Origin: RHLJ01 sp965222205 | GTDB taxonomy: Bacteria > Bacteroidota > Rhodothermia > Balneolales > Balneolaceae | DNA length: 64,000 bases | Direction of reading: 5' to 3' | Assembly: GCA_965222205.1 (NCBI GenBank) | Contig: OZ244932.1 | Location: forward strand, 2,914,001 to 2,978,000 | Part shown: positions 1 through 9,022 of the stretch, piece after piece | Layout: each line of letters opens with the position of its first letter | Position numbering within the stretch: the stretch's first letter is position 1 | Notes under the pieces: model-generated | The model's database searches: none | What the model saw: the letters and a program-made list of their open reading frames with translations, nothing else | What the model was told of the DNA's origin: nothing | Made by a program: the position numbers and the translations under genes

Positions 1-134
1 TGGGTGGAGCTACTTCAGAAAGAGGTGGTCGGCAAAAAAGATTATTTGAGTGCACTGAAAAGGGGATGGATGCTTTAGAAAGAGCAAAAGCACTTCGGGC
101 AAGCCTCTGGCAACTGATACCAAAAACATCCTAA
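1..134 (+). CDS. PadR-family transcriptional regulator, C-terminal fragment
   Basis: The window opens inside a reading frame (codons from base 3) that ends at TAA 132-134. The visible residues include GGRQKRLFECTEKG followed by an acidic/basic helix ending in SLWQLIPKTS. This matches the end of PadR winged-helix regulators, where a GGR-[RK]-[RK]-x-Y/F wing strand precedes the last helix. In Bacteroidota-like genomes short PadR genes commonly sit directly in front of an FtsX/MacB-type permease with an N-terminal prefix domain, and exactly such a gene starts 13 bases downstream. The two are therefore probably one operon, with PadR repressing it. The 5' part lies outside the window, so the DNA-binding helices cannot be checked. 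Confidence 0.75.
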   Translation, partial: GGATSERGGRQKRLFECTEKGMDALERAKALRASLWQLIPKTS

Positions 135-147
135 GAGTGAGGCGAAA

Positions 148-2799
148 TTGAACCCGAACCCTGAAGAATATCACGACAAACCGCCTGAATGGTTAAACAG
201 ATTACTTTCTATTTGTTGCCCAAAAGAACTGGACGAGCAAATACGAGGCGACCTAGAAGAAATGTACAGGTACCGAAGAACAAAATATTCGAAGCCTGTT
301 TCTGATATCATCCACTTTTGGGAAGTCATCAGCACCCTGAAACTACGATTTATCATTGAGAAGACTCCCTCAACGTTACACTATAAAAAAGACCACTTTG
401 CCATGATTTCGAACTACTTTAAAATTGCTTACCGAAACATTCTTAAACACAAAGCATACTCATTCATTAATATTTCCGGTCTGGCTATCGGACTTACCTG
501 TTTTATGCTCATATTTCTATGGATTAGTGACGAAGTAAGCTATGATTCCTTTCATGATAATTCTGACCGAATTGCTAAAGTGGGTATGACCTGGGTTTTT
601 GGTGAAACTCAAATCCCAACAGCAAGAGCCACTACTGTTGCCGGTCCGGGACTAAAAGAGGCTATTCCATATGTAGAGGAATTTGTACGTTTAAAAAAGA
701 ACAGCTCCAAAGAATCACGGGTTAATGTGGATGGGCAGAGTTTTCATGAGTCAATGTTCTTCTTCGCTGACTCAATGTTCTTTGATGTCTTCTCTTTTGA
801 ATTGCTTTATGGTAATCCCGATGAAGCGCTTGCCAAACCTAACTCTATTGTTCTTACCAAAAGCACCGCGGAAAAATACTTTGATAACGTAAATGCAATA
901 GGTGAGACACTAATTGCGGGAAGTGAGCAACAGGTGTATCAGGTGACTGGAGTTGTTAAAGACGTCCCCAATAACTCGCATATACAGTTTGATCTTTTAG
1001 CTTCTTTTTCATCATTACCAGAGGCTGGCACTTTGGCCTGGAACCGATCTGCCTATCATACCTATTTGTTGCTTAAAAACGCTGAACAGATGAATCTTCT
1101 TCAGGAGGATATAGACCGGGAAGTTTCAGCATATTTTGGGGGGCGGGATACTCAACCTTTTCTAACGGCTATACCTTTTGAAGATGTTTACCTAAAATCG
1201 CCTTTTAATGGTGAAATTATTCCGGGTGGAGACATTCGGTATGTGTACATATTCTCCGGTATCGCCTTCCTTATTGTGATTATTGCGTGTATCAATTATA
1301 TGAATCTTGCTACCGCCAGAGCCAGTGACCGAGCTAAAGAAGTTGGAATGAGAAAAACCCTCGGGGCTTACAAAAGTCAGCTGGTCGGTCAATTTATGGG
1401 TGAAACGGTTTTTATTACTCTGATTGGGCTTTTTGGATCTATTCTGGCTGTCAGCTACCTGACACCATTCTTTAACGATCTGACCGGAAAGGACCTGTCA
1501 CTGAACTGGTTTGAAAATTATACCTTGCTGATTCTTTTAAGCTCCATAGGTTTGGGCGTGAGTTTTTTATCCGGAAGTTATCCGGCGTTTATGCTATCAC
1601 GATTTGAACCTGCACGTGTACTAAAGGGAAGTCATAAAGCTTCCGGTTCAGGGGCCTGGTTAAGGAAAGGTCTGGTTGTAATTCAGTTCTGTATCTCGAT
1701 AATTCTGATTGTGAGCACACTCGTTATTTATGAACAGCTCGACTTCATCCAGAACAAAAAACTGGGATATACTAAAGAGCAAGTTCTGACCTTATCAGTT
1801 GACAAACCTGACGATTCAAGCGTTTCGCTGGAAACTCTTAAACAAGAACTGGCCACACTAGATGGAATATCTCAGGTTTCTCTGGCTTCCCATTTACCTA
1901 TCAGGGGAGTTGGAGCAAGGACGTTTAATAAAGGTCAGACTGAAGAGACCCGACAAATTGTAAATACCATGGAAATTGATGAAGACTTTCTATCCACCAT
2001 GGAAATCAGTCTAATAGCCGGTGGTAATATTATTCCCGGAAGCGCCCGGGGTGAACGGATGTCATTAGTCATAAATGAAGCAGCCGCTGAGTTATTTGGA
2101 TGGTCCCCTGAGCAAGCTGTTGATCAGGAATTAAGAAGCAGAGCGTATGGCGAAAATAGCTATGGAAAGATTTATGGTGTAGTGGAAAACTTCAATTACG
2201 AGTCTCTTCATAAATCTGTGGAGCCTCTTATTCTTGTAAATTATGAAGGCTTCTCGTATACAAGCCTGAAGCTTTTTGCACGGGTACAAACAGATGATCT
2301 CTCCGGTTTAATCCCTTCTATTGAAAATACCGTTAGCTCTATTCTTCCAGAAACGCTTTTTGAGTATAGTTTCCTTGATGATGAATTCAGCAGTATCTAT
2401 AACTCCGAACAACAAACCGGAACGTTGTTTAGCTTATTTGCTACGATAGCGATTTTCATTGCCTGTTTAGGTCTATTTGGATTGGCATCGTATACAGCTG
2501 TTCAACGTTCAAAAGAAATCGGGATACGTAAAGTGCTAGGGGCGACCGTGACTAATATTGTGCTACTAATTTCATATGATTTTGCAAAGCTTATTCTAAT
2601 TGCGATTGGTATTTCGCTTCCGGTTTCCTGGTTCGTTATGAATCGCTGGCTTGGTGAGTTTGCCTATCAAATTCAAATCGGATGGCAGATTCTGTTGTTA
2701 GGAAGTATAATTACAGTTCTAATCGCATGGCTGACCATTGGTTTCCAGTCTGTGAGCGCAGCCAGAGCAAACCCCGTAAACAATTTGAAGAGTGAGTAG
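148..2799 (+). CDS. FtsX/MacB-family ABC transporter permease with N-terminal prefix domain
   Basis: Large inner-membrane permease of the MacB/FtsX superfamily (883 aa). Residues 1-75 form a soluble prefix (PPEWLNRLLSICCPKELDEQ...) known from permeases paired with PadR regulators. Next come a first membrane helix near 106-126 (SGLAIGLTCFMLIFLWI), a periplasmic MacB core, three helices, and a second copy of the core plus helices. The protein ends with the typical motifs RSKEIGIRKVLGA and AARANPVNNLKSE. The two-fold FtsX layout is characteristic of Bacteroidota members. The start is TTG at 148 with GAGGCG 4-9 bases upstream; an internal ATG near 403 would delete the prefix. No ATPase gene lies beside it, so the partner is encoded elsewhere. 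The substrate is unknown. Confidence 0.85.
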   Translation: MNPNPEEYHDKPPEWLNRLLSICCPKELDEQIRGDLEEMYRYRRTKYSKPVSDIIHFWEVISTLKLRFIIEKTPSTLHYKKDHFAMISNYFKIAYRNILKHKAYSFINISGLAIGLTCFMLIFLWISDEVSYDSFHDNSDRIAKVGMTWVFGETQIPTARATTVAGPGLKEAIPYVEEFVRLKKNSSKESRVNVDGQSFHESMFFFADSMFFDVFSFELLYGNPDEALAKPNSIVLTKSTAEKYFDNVNAIGETLIAGSEQQVYQVTGVVKDVPNNSHIQFDLLASFSSLPEAGTLAWNRSAYHTYLLLKNAEQMNLLQEDIDREVSAYFGGRDTQPFLTAIPFEDVYLKSPFNGEIIPGGDIRYVYIFSGIAFLIVIIACINYMNLATARASDRAKEVGMRKTLGAYKSQLVGQFMGETVFITLIGLFGSILAVSYLTPFFNDLTGKDLSLNWFENYTLLILLSSIGLGVSFLSGSYPAFMLSRFEPARVLKGSHKASGSGAWLRKGLVVIQFCISIILIVSTLVIYEQLDFIQNKKLGYTKEQVLTLSVDKPDDSSVSLETLKQELATLDGISQVSLASHLPIRGVGARTFNKGQTEETRQIVNTMEIDEDFLSTMEISLIAGGNIIPGSARGERMSLVINEAAAELFGWSPEQAVDQELRSRAYGENSYGKIYGVVENFNYESLHKSVEPLILVNYEGFSYTSLKLFARVQTDDLSGLIPSIENTVSSILPETLFEYSFLDDEFSSIYNSEQQTGTLFSLFATIAIFIACLGLFGLASYTAVQRSKEIGIRKVLGATVTNIVLLISYDFAKLILIAIGISLPVSWFVMNRWLGEFAYQIQIGWQILLLGSIITVLIAWLTIGFQSVSAARANPVNNLKSE

Positions 2800-2860
2800 T
2801 TCTAAGCTCTCTTTCTGGATTGGCTAAATAATGTCGGTTAGCTATCTAAGCGATTGAAAT

Positions 2861-3193
2861 CTATTTTTTTCGATTGAATAAGCTACCAGTTAATGTAGCC
2901 AATCCGCTTACCAAACCTCCAAGAACTCCGGTAATTAAAATTACTAAGTATGAAGAACCCACTCCCAACATTTCTGCGATTCTTGTAGAGAGGATTCTTT
3001 CGTTGGCAAAATGGATATAGAGCGCCTGACCACCCCAAAGAACAAAAACTGCTAAAAACCCCCAACCAAAGGAAACCCAACTGATTTTTTTGAATTGGTA
3101 GCCAAAAACCAAACCTGGAATGGCAATGCTCCACCAAGGCAGAATCAGGTTTATTAAAAAGGCTGTGATTAAGATTAATAAGGCTAGTAGCAT
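2861..3193 (-). CDS. small integral membrane protein of unknown function
   Basis: A 110-residue hydrophobic protein with about four membrane segments: LLALLILITAFLINLILPWW, a short helix around WSIAIPGLVFGY, VSFGWGFLAVFVLWGGQALY, and a C-terminal glycine-rich helix SSYLVILITGVLGGLVSGLA. It ends in a basic NRKK tail. It is the last gene of a minus-strand run after the penicillin acylase-family gene, separated from it by an AT-rich palindrome (3211-3258). No conserved catalytic motif is visible and I do not recognise a named family. Reading-frame quality and hydrophobic patterning make it a likely real gene. Confidence 0.7.
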   Translation of the reverse strand: MLLALLILITAFLINLILPWWSIAIPGLVFGYQFKKISWVSFGWGFLAVFVLWGGQALYIHFANERILSTRIAEMLGVGSSYLVILITGVLGGLVSGLATLTGSLFNRKK

Positions 3194-3210
3194 TTCTAAA
3201 TTTTGAATGT

Positions 3211-3258
3211 TAAATGCTTAATGTAAAATGGTGAACCTCATTTAACATTAAGCATTTA
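3211..3258. repeat. AT-rich palindrome, family A copy 1
   Basis: Arms 3211-3230 and 3239-3258 are complementary over 19 of 20 bases around an 8-base loop. The core reads TAAATGCTTAATG. The same vocabulary (CATTTAA, AACATT, TTAAATG) recurs in three further intergenic palindromes at 5681-5746, 9894-9968 and 55391-55456. It sits between the penicillin acylase-family gene and the downstream small membrane protein gene, both transcribed leftward. It has no T-run typical of a terminator. Confidence 0.8.
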
Positions 3259-3261
3259 GAA

Positions 3262-5673
3262 TTAATCATTAGCATAAAAAACCAATTCATACAGATACTC
3301 TTCCGGTGGTTCATTCATAAATTTCAGTTCGTAAAGTTCACCAACTCGCCAGGTTTCGAGCATAGAATCGTAATTTGGCGAACCCGGATTCCCGGAAGCT
3401 CCTCCGGGGTATACTCCCCATCCTTTCACTTCCGGACCAAGCTCTACTACCATTCGCCATGACGGACCCCAGCTGCCACGTGTTGCATTAATTGATTCTG
3501 AATTCCCACTGGAATACAGATTTTGGGCTCCAAAACCAGGAATAAAGGCAATGTGATCTAAGTCGTTATTGATTACCACACCCCAATTCCAGTTATCACC
3601 AAATTCACCGTAAGCATCCGTTAGTTCCTCTACCGTTTCTTTAAAGGCATCGGTAACAACTCGTTGTCTGGATTCCACTTCTTCTGTTTCTATGTTATCA
3701 AAAAACTCGAAATCAGGCTTCGACTTTATGACTTCAATCAACCGGTCTCTGGATGGCCAGCGCAAGGACGCATCGGTTGAACCATATTCATCACTTAAAA
3801 TTCCGTAGTAGAAGTTGCTCCACCACCAACGAAAAATTCCCGGAGCCTTCAAATCCGCCTTGTTGAAATAATCCCAACCTTCTGCTTCGGCTAGAATTGC
3901 AAGCTCTACATCCGATAAACGCTCACGATTAATCCATTCCAGCATTTCAGGTAGAATAGTCGCTGCATGATAGCTGTAATCATCCATCTGCATCTCGCGA
4001 ATGTCGTTTTTGGTGATATTTTCCATACCTGCCAACAACTCATTGATGCGCCGCCCTCGTTCGAAGGGAGCGAAGTCATCATCTAAATAGTACGGATAGT
4101 CAGGTGCCGCAGACTCCTGATTCGCAGAGCTTACAAACCCACGTTCCGGATTTTTGATATTTGGGTTATGCTCGGTTGGAATCCATCCCTGCCAATCGTA
4201 CAATGGATTGGATCCATCACTTACCGTTCTTCCCTGAAATTTCCACTTGTTGGGGAGTTGCCCACTAACCCAGGTAGCGATATCTCCTTCATTATTGGCA
4301 AAGATGAAGTTTTGTGCCGGAGCTACATAATGCGACACCGCTTCTTTGAAATCATCATAGCTTTCCATTCGATTAAACCCAAAAAATGTCTTGAGGTCAT
4401 TGGATGGTTCATGGGCAATCCAACGCAAAGCATGATATGCAGGTTCCCGCTCTTCGTTGATGTCAGACTCTAACTCTGAAACCGGACCATGATGCGTATA
4501 AATCACTGTATCAAAAACAGTCTCCTGTCCACGGATTTTAATTTCTTCGATACGCATTGTGGTTGGTTTCCATTCCTCATCATGCCAGTATTCCTGCTTC
4601 GAATCATCTTTGAATTTTATTTCATACCAATCCATTACATCTGCCCCGGCATTTGTGGTTCCCCAGGCTGCATTTTCATTGAAGCCTATGATTACTCCCG
4701 GAGCTCCTTGCAACGAAACTCCATATGTATTTAAATCCGTTGTATAAAGCTGAACCTCATACCAAATGGAAGGAAGTGTTAAGCTCAGGTGTGGATCGTT
4801 CGAAAGAATAGGATATCCTGATGCAGTTTTGCTTCCATTAACCGCCCAATTATTACTTCCAATACCTTCCGGTCGCTCAAAACCTTCCAACTCTAATGCG
4901 GATGCAGGTTTAAATAAAGTATCCGGAGCCTGAACCGGAACCGGTTCGAAATCCCAGGTTTTTGAACCCGGAATGATCGGGTCATTTAGCTCTGGCTTGA
5001 TATCAAAAAACTTCTCAATGAAATCCTCTCCAAAATAAGCCATCGTATTACTAGTGCGATCATCATTACTTCCGCCGGCGAGCGTTCGCGTCATATTCTT
5101 CAGCAGATGTGCCGTTTTGATAGGAGCCCATTCTTCGGGAGCGAAGTCCAGTATCTTGTACTCAACCGGGTAATCTTTTGGTGAAAGCGAAGTGATATAA
5201 GCATTTACTCCATCTGAGTATGCATTTACTGCTGAAATAATCTCCTCATCCTGACTCATCATGTCCATGGTCTGTTCGGCTCCATAAGGCATACCCATTC
5301 TTCGGGTGCTCAGGTCTCTATTAAGAGTTCGGTCTCCTAAGCGCTCTGATAACCTACCAGCGGCATCATAGGTTTGCATTTCCATTTGGAACAACCGATC
5401 ACGGGCAGTGATATAGCCTTGCACAAAGTAGAGATCGTACTCATTTTCGGCGAATATATGCGGTACTCTTCGTTCATCAAAATAGACGGTAACTTCACCC
5501 TGAACATCGTCAAAGTTCAATTCATCGGAATCGGGAAGTGAACGTTCTGCATTTGCCCAGAACCCGGCATCCGGATCAAAAAACTTACCAAGAGGTGGAA
5601 CAGAACCAAATTTAGTGTTGAGGCTTGCAATTAAGGATACCAGAATAATTGAGGAGATTAGTGGCTTTAGCAC
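3262..5673 (-). CDS. penicillin acylase family protein (Ntn-hydrolase)
   Basis: Secreted or periplasmic Ntn-hydrolase of the penicillin G acylase / AHL acylase family. These enzymes cleave amide side chains after self-processing into alpha and beta chains. The beta-chain nucleophile is most likely the Ser of IGSNNW near residue 273, followed by the family motif SNDPHLSLTLPSIWYE. Other hallmarks are AEYDLYFVQGYITARDRLFQ-like residues in the alpha chain (FVQGYITARDRLFQME) and a late APAQNF/NATRGSWGPS region. The open frame extends to 5724, but its first 17 codons read through palindrome A copy 2. GTG at 5673, preceded by AGGA and followed by a hydrophobic signal stretch, is the better start (803 aa). 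The substrate cannot be predicted; an acyl-homoserine lactone is one possibility. Confidence 0.85.
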   Translation of the reverse strand: MLKPLISSIILVSLIASLNTKFGSVPPLGKFFDPDAGFWANAERSLPDSDELNFDDVQGEVTVYFDERRVPHIFAENEYDLYFVQGYITARDRLFQMEMQTYDAAGRLSERLGDRTLNRDLSTRRMGMPYGAEQTMDMMSQDEEIISAVNAYSDGVNAYITSLSPKDYPVEYKILDFAPEEWAPIKTAHLLKNMTRTLAGGSNDDRTSNTMAYFGEDFIEKFFDIKPELNDPIIPGSKTWDFEPVPVQAPDTLFKPASALELEGFERPEGIGSNNWAVNGSKTASGYPILSNDPHLSLTLPSIWYEVQLYTTDLNTYGVSLQGAPGVIIGFNENAAWGTTNAGADVMDWYEIKFKDDSKQEYWHDEEWKPTTMRIEEIKIRGQETVFDTVIYTHHGPVSELESDINEEREPAYHALRWIAHEPSNDLKTFFGFNRMESYDDFKEAVSHYVAPAQNFIFANNEGDIATWVSGQLPNKWKFQGRTVSDGSNPLYDWQGWIPTEHNPNIKNPERGFVSSANQESAAPDYPYYLDDDFAPFERGRRINELLAGMENITKNDIREMQMDDYSYHAATILPEMLEWINRERLSDVELAILAEAEGWDYFNKADLKAPGIFRWWWSNFYYGILSDEYGSTDASLRWPSRDRLIEVIKSKPDFEFFDNIETEEVESRQRVVTDAFKETVEELTDAYGEFGDNWNWGVVINNDLDHIAFIPGFGAQNLYSSGNSESINATRGSWGPSWRMVVELGPEVKGWGVYPGGASGNPGSPNYDSMLETWRVGELYELKFMNEPPEEYLYELVFYAND

Positions 5674-5680
5674 AATCCTA

Positions 5681-5746
5681 AATTTTAAATGCTCAATGTT
5701 AAGTGTTAAATGTAGTTCTAACATTTAACACTTAACATTTAAAATT
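5681..5746. repeat. AT-rich palindrome, family A copy 2
   Basis: A 15-bp perfect stem (5699-5713 with 5721-5735) is extended by an 11-bp stem (5681-5691 with 5736-5746). A 7-base bulge CTCAATG (5692-5698) interrupts the left arm, and the loop is AGTTCTA. It lies between the DDAH-like gene and the penicillin acylase-family start, so it would form in the leader of the latter. The acylase gene is thus bracketed by family A copies on both sides. Confidence 0.82.
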
Positions 5747-5752
5747 ACAACA

Positions 5753-6649
5753 CTACCAAAGCAGCATCTTCATACAAAAAACACTGCCGCCGCTTTTAAG
5801 GAATTCGTCGGTACTAAATTCGTGAACTGTGAATCCTGCTTCCCTCATTGCCTGATTAGCTTCTGTACATCCTTTCTGAATAAATACATTTTTACCATCC
5901 GGACAAGTAGCATTGCAGGCGAAAAGCTCTGCGGCTTCGTAATCGTTCGTGTCAATTACCTTTGGGAAAACCGAATGAATTAATTCAAGCCCTTCGTCGG
6001 TGAACGCTTTAGAATAAATCATCACTGTCTCTTCGTTAAGCACACAAAAGCAAGTATCAAGGTGGTAAAATCTAGGGTCAATGAGTTCAAGGGCTATTAC
6101 CGGAGTACTAAAAGTCTCAGAGATCATATCGTAAACATCTATCGATGTTCGATACCCGCTTCCTCCCCAAATCAATCTCTTTTTGAAATGCCAGATAGCA
6201 TCTCCCATACCTTCAAAACTCTTGAACTTTTCTTCATCCAGATACGAAAAATCATAGCTGCTTTCCCTGTATACTTTCTCGATCAAAGGGACTTCACCCT
6301 TTCGTTGATCCGCATTCATCACACTCATAACCACCTGCTTGGTGCCATCAGCAGTAATATTCGGCAGGCTCTGGTTTGCACAAAACACCATGTCAGGGAA
6401 CTCCTTTGCACCGGCTACTTCATGCACGTACAGCCCTAAATTTTTATACGCCTCTTTCAGCCGGACCCACTCATCCATTGCCTGGTTTTTATCGATATCG
6501 CCAATATGTCCCTTCATATGCGGGTTGATTACATATTTGACATCAAAAAACTCAGGGTTTACTACCATCACCTTACCGGGTGCCGGCATATCCTCCAAAT
6601 CAGCGAGTGTAAAATCGAGCTGATCAACATTTGTAATTACTTCTTTCAT
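5753..6649 (-). CDS. amidinotransferase / dimethylargininase-like hydrolase
   Basis: 298-residue member of the guanidino-modifying enzyme superfamily (DDAH / arginine deiminase / amidinotransferase fold). This group hydrolyses or transfers the guanidinium group of arginine derivatives through a covalent thiouronium intermediate. Visible signatures are FPDMVFCANQ (substrate-binding Asp loop), the catalytic His in FYHLDTCF near residue 195, and the nucleophilic Cys in GGSVFCMKML near residue 293, at the extreme C-terminus as in DDAH. The length fits the family. It precedes the penicillin acylase-family gene on the same strand, with palindrome A2 between them. Arginine or a methylated arginine is the expected substrate; ornithine-producing variants exist, so the exact reaction is not fixed. 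Confidence 0.85.
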   Translation of the reverse strand: MKEVITNVDQLDFTLADLEDMPAPGKVMVVNPEFFDVKYVINPHMKGHIGDIDKNQAMDEWVRLKEAYKNLGLYVHEVAGAKEFPDMVFCANQSLPNITADGTKQVVMSVMNADQRKGEVPLIEKVYRESSYDFSYLDEEKFKSFEGMGDAIWHFKKRLIWGGSGYRTSIDVYDMISETFSTPVIALELIDPRFYHLDTCFCVLNEETVMIYSKAFTDEGLELIHSVFPKVIDTNDYEAAELFACNATCPDGKNVFIQKGCTEANQAMREAGFTVHEFSTDEFLKSGGSVFCMKMLLW

Positions 6650-6701
6650 GTTTTGAAAAGCGCTTCCATATTTATTAATCCGATCAAATTATGAATAATC
6701 T

Positions 6702-7646
6702 TTACCAGGAAAAATCATTTTTTATTAGAAAATCTTCTATCTCCTTGGCTACATATTCATGGCCTTTTTCATTCCAGTGCCAGCCTCTCAGATGGTTATT
6801 CTCTACATTCACAAAAGCTATTTCTTCATTTTCCAGAAAGTGCTCCATTGAGTCATCACCCTTTTGAAGTCCTACCAAAAAAGTACTCCCTTTTTGTTCG
6901 GAGTAGCTTTTCATTGCTTTGATGAGCGTAAAAGTCGGATCAGAATCCAAATACACTACAGGTTCTTTAATGTTGAAATAGGAACTGGCTGCCAGCCGAA
7001 CCAAATAAAATTTCGATGCAAATGGATAATCATTCACAAACTGACGATATCCGGTCGGAACAGGTATTCCTTTTGCGACCAAAGAATCCTTTTCTTCAAC
7101 AAAGTATGGTTTATAAAAATATCTATAACGCAGGTTCATTCGGTTATCAAGCCGATCATTATCCGTGCAAAACAACAGGAATACTACATCGGGTTTATAG
7201 AACTCATAGTTCTTCTGAAGCAAAAGCCATTCCTGATCGGTCCCAAACCCGCTCACCCCAAGATTGAATACCTGAGTATTTTCCAGCTTTTCATCCAGAA
7301 TTTCTGTGAACCGATATTCTTCCTCTACATCATATCCCCACACAAAGGAATCGCCCAGCACCATCATTCTGTTTTTTTCTACCGGGATGTGTTCCTCATC
7401 ACGAAAACCTCTTGAGTTATGCCGTACCGAAACTTCGTTAAACCCTTTAAATGTTCCTGTGGTATTTTTTGATGGAAACCACCCCAGTGTATCATCGTGC
7501 ATGTACATAAGAGAACGTTCATCATTAATAATGCTGAGCTCTGTTTCCATTGTGCTTCGAAGCATTATTTCTGCAACGATCAGACATACAACTGTTGGTA
7601 CAATCACAAGGAGTATATTTACTAATAAATGCTTCTTTTTTTTCAA
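6702..7646 (-). CDS. SGNH/GDSL-family hydrolase, membrane-anchored
   Basis: 314-residue protein with an N-terminal membrane anchor (LLVNILLVIVPTVVCLIVAEIML) followed by an SGNH hydrolase domain. Block I is MVLGDSFVWGYDV, with the catalytic Ser near residue 98. Block II is the Gly region FNLGVSGFGTDQE. Block III shows LFCTDNDRLDNRM, and block V has a His in NNHLRGWHWNEKGHEYVA. Such proteins deacylate or deacetylate esters, often on cell-surface polysaccharides. The start is TTG (7646-7644), immediately followed by a lysine run. It lies 52 bases upstream of the DDAH-like gene on the same strand and diverges from ddl. The substrate is unknown. Confidence 0.78.
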   Translation of the reverse strand: MKKKKHLLVNILLVIVPTVVCLIVAEIMLRSTMETELSIINDERSLMYMHDDTLGWFPSKNTTGTFKGFNEVSVRHNSRGFRDEEHIPVEKNRMMVLGDSFVWGYDVEEEYRFTEILDEKLENTQVFNLGVSGFGTDQEWLLLQKNYEFYKPDVVFLLFCTDNDRLDNRMNLRYRYFYKPYFVEEKDSLVAKGIPVPTGYRQFVNDYPFASKFYLVRLAASSYFNIKEPVVYLDSDPTFTLIKAMKSYSEQKGSTFLVGLQKGDDSMEHFLENEEIAFVNVENNHLRGWHWNEKGHEYVAKEIEDFLIKNDFSW

Positions 7647-7772
7647 AGATCAAATACTATTTGTTGGAACAAGATGAACATAAACCTGTTTATAGAGAAC
7701 CTAAACTAGAGTCTGTGTCTAAAATTTTTCAATTTGAATCTAATCCGCCTTAATTCACAACTCGTTTCTCTC

Positions 7773-7780
7773 TATATTTG
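7773..7780 (+). promoter_or_regulatory. putative -7 box of the ddl promoter (TATATTTG)
   Basis: The octamer fits the Bacteroidota consensus TAnnTTTG and lies 28 bases before the ddl ATG, in the divergent gap between the SGNH gene and ddl. No convincing -33 TTTG element is seen at the usual distance, so this rests on the -7 box alone. Confidence 0.4.
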
Positions 7781-7808
7781 AACTGAATTAACAAACCTAG
7801 CTACTTAA

Positions 7809-9002
7809 ATGTCTTCCAAAAATTTAATCGTTGCTTTCGGCGGCCCCTCTCCTGAGCATGAAGTTTCTGTACTAAGCGCAATGCAGGTGATGTCTTCTCT
7901 GGAAGAAAGTTCTTATCAAATTATACCGCTCTACATTACTAAATCGGGAAGGTGGTTAACCGGAGAAACGCTCAAGGATTTATCGGAGTACAAAGACATT
8001 AAGAACCTGGAAGAACAAGCTATTTCCTGTGCTTTTGTTAAAGATGAGATTGGCAGAGCGCTTCTTAAGGAACAGGATAAAGGCGGACTTTTCTCGAAAC
8101 CTCAATCCTTCCCGGTATATGCGGTAGTTTGTGCTTTTCATGGAAGTGAAGGTGAAAATGGATCTTTTCAGGGAGTCTGTGAGATGTTTAATGTGCCATA
8201 TACAGGAAGCGGAGTACTTGGCTCTTCTGTTGGAATGGATAAAGTGAAAGCCAAGCAGCTTTGCGAAGCGAATGACATCCCGGTTACTAATAGCTTAGAT
8301 TTTTACGAAAGTGACTGGGAACAGCATCAGGATACTATTTTGGATGAAGCCAATTTGCTTGGATTTCCCTTAGTGGTAAAACCTGCAAATCTGGGTAGCA
8401 GTATCGGGGTCAAAAAAGTGGATGACCGAAACGAACTGATTGAAGCTGTTGAAACTGCTTTCCGTTACGATGCCCACTTGTTAGTGGAAGAAGCCATTCA
8501 TCCATTGATGGAAATAAACTGCTCGGTTCTTGGAACCGCCGAAAACTGCCGGGCTAGTGTGTGTGAACGTCCCCTCGGTATCACCGAAACGCTTTCGTTC
8601 GAGGATAAATATCAAAGTGGTGGCGGAGCCGAAAAAGGCATGGCTTCTGCGGATCGGGTTATTCCTGCGGATATTTCTGCAGAGCTCACCGAAACTATCC
8701 GAACAATTGCTATTCATACGTTCAAAACTTTTGATGCTGCAGGTGTGGCAAGACTCGACTTTCTTGTGAATGCAGATACCAAAGAAGTCTACTTCAACGA
8801 AATAAACACTATTCCGGGCTCTTTCTCTTTTTATCTGTGGGATAAATCAGATCTGAACTTCACCCAATTGATGGAAGAGTTGATTGATATTGGAGTAAAG
8901 AGACATCAGGCTAAAAATGGCCGCATCCGTAGCTATGACACGAATTTGCTGAGTGAGAAAGCAGCTAAAGGGATTAAAGGTCTGAAGGGAATTAAAGGCT
9001 AA
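7809..9002 (+). CDS. ddl: D-alanine--D-alanine ligase
   Basis: Cytoplasmic ATP-grasp ligase that joins two D-alanines for the peptidoglycan stem peptide. The N-terminal domain has GGPSPEHEVSVLSA, which binds the first D-Ala. The ATP-grasp region contains PLVVKPANLGSSIGV, and a late motif FNEINTIPGSFSFYLW contains the Mg2+ ligands and the oxyanion-hole residues; SFSFYLW is typical of the longer VanA/DdlA-like group. The length of 397 aa is slightly long. The last 11 residues are a low-complexity KG-rich tail (KGIKGLKGIKG) beyond the normal family end. nadK follows after 20 bases, suggesting co-transcription. Confidence 0.95.
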   Translation: MSSKNLIVAFGGPSPEHEVSVLSAMQVMSSLEESSYQIIPLYITKSGRWLTGETLKDLSEYKDIKNLEEQAISCAFVKDEIGRALLKEQDKGGLFSKPQSFPVYAVVCAFHGSEGENGSFQGVCEMFNVPYTGSGVLGSSVGMDKVKAKQLCEANDIPVTNSLDFYESDWEQHQDTILDEANLLGFPLVVKPANLGSSIGVKKVDDRNELIEAVETAFRYDAHLLVEEAIHPLMEINCSVLGTAENCRASVCERPLGITETLSFEDKYQSGGGAEKGMASADRVIPADISAELTETIRTIAIHTFKTFDAAGVARLDFLVNADTKEVYFNEINTIPGSFSFYLWDKSDLNFTQLMEELIDIGVKRHQAKNGRIRSYDTNLLSEKAAKGIKGLKGIKG

Positions 9003-9022
9003 GATCGTTACCTTCATTTATT

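Noticed and set aside
5674..5724. 17 extra N-terminal codons of the penicillin acylase
   Set aside because: They are coded by the arm of AT-rich palindrome A2. GTG at 5673 has an AGGA in front and begins a proper signal stretch.
6864..7415. Long open frame on the plus strand (183 codons) over the SGNH hydrolase gene
   Set aside because: It is antisense to a gene with clear SGNH motifs, has poor residue composition (many Ile, Phe and His runs) and no start context.
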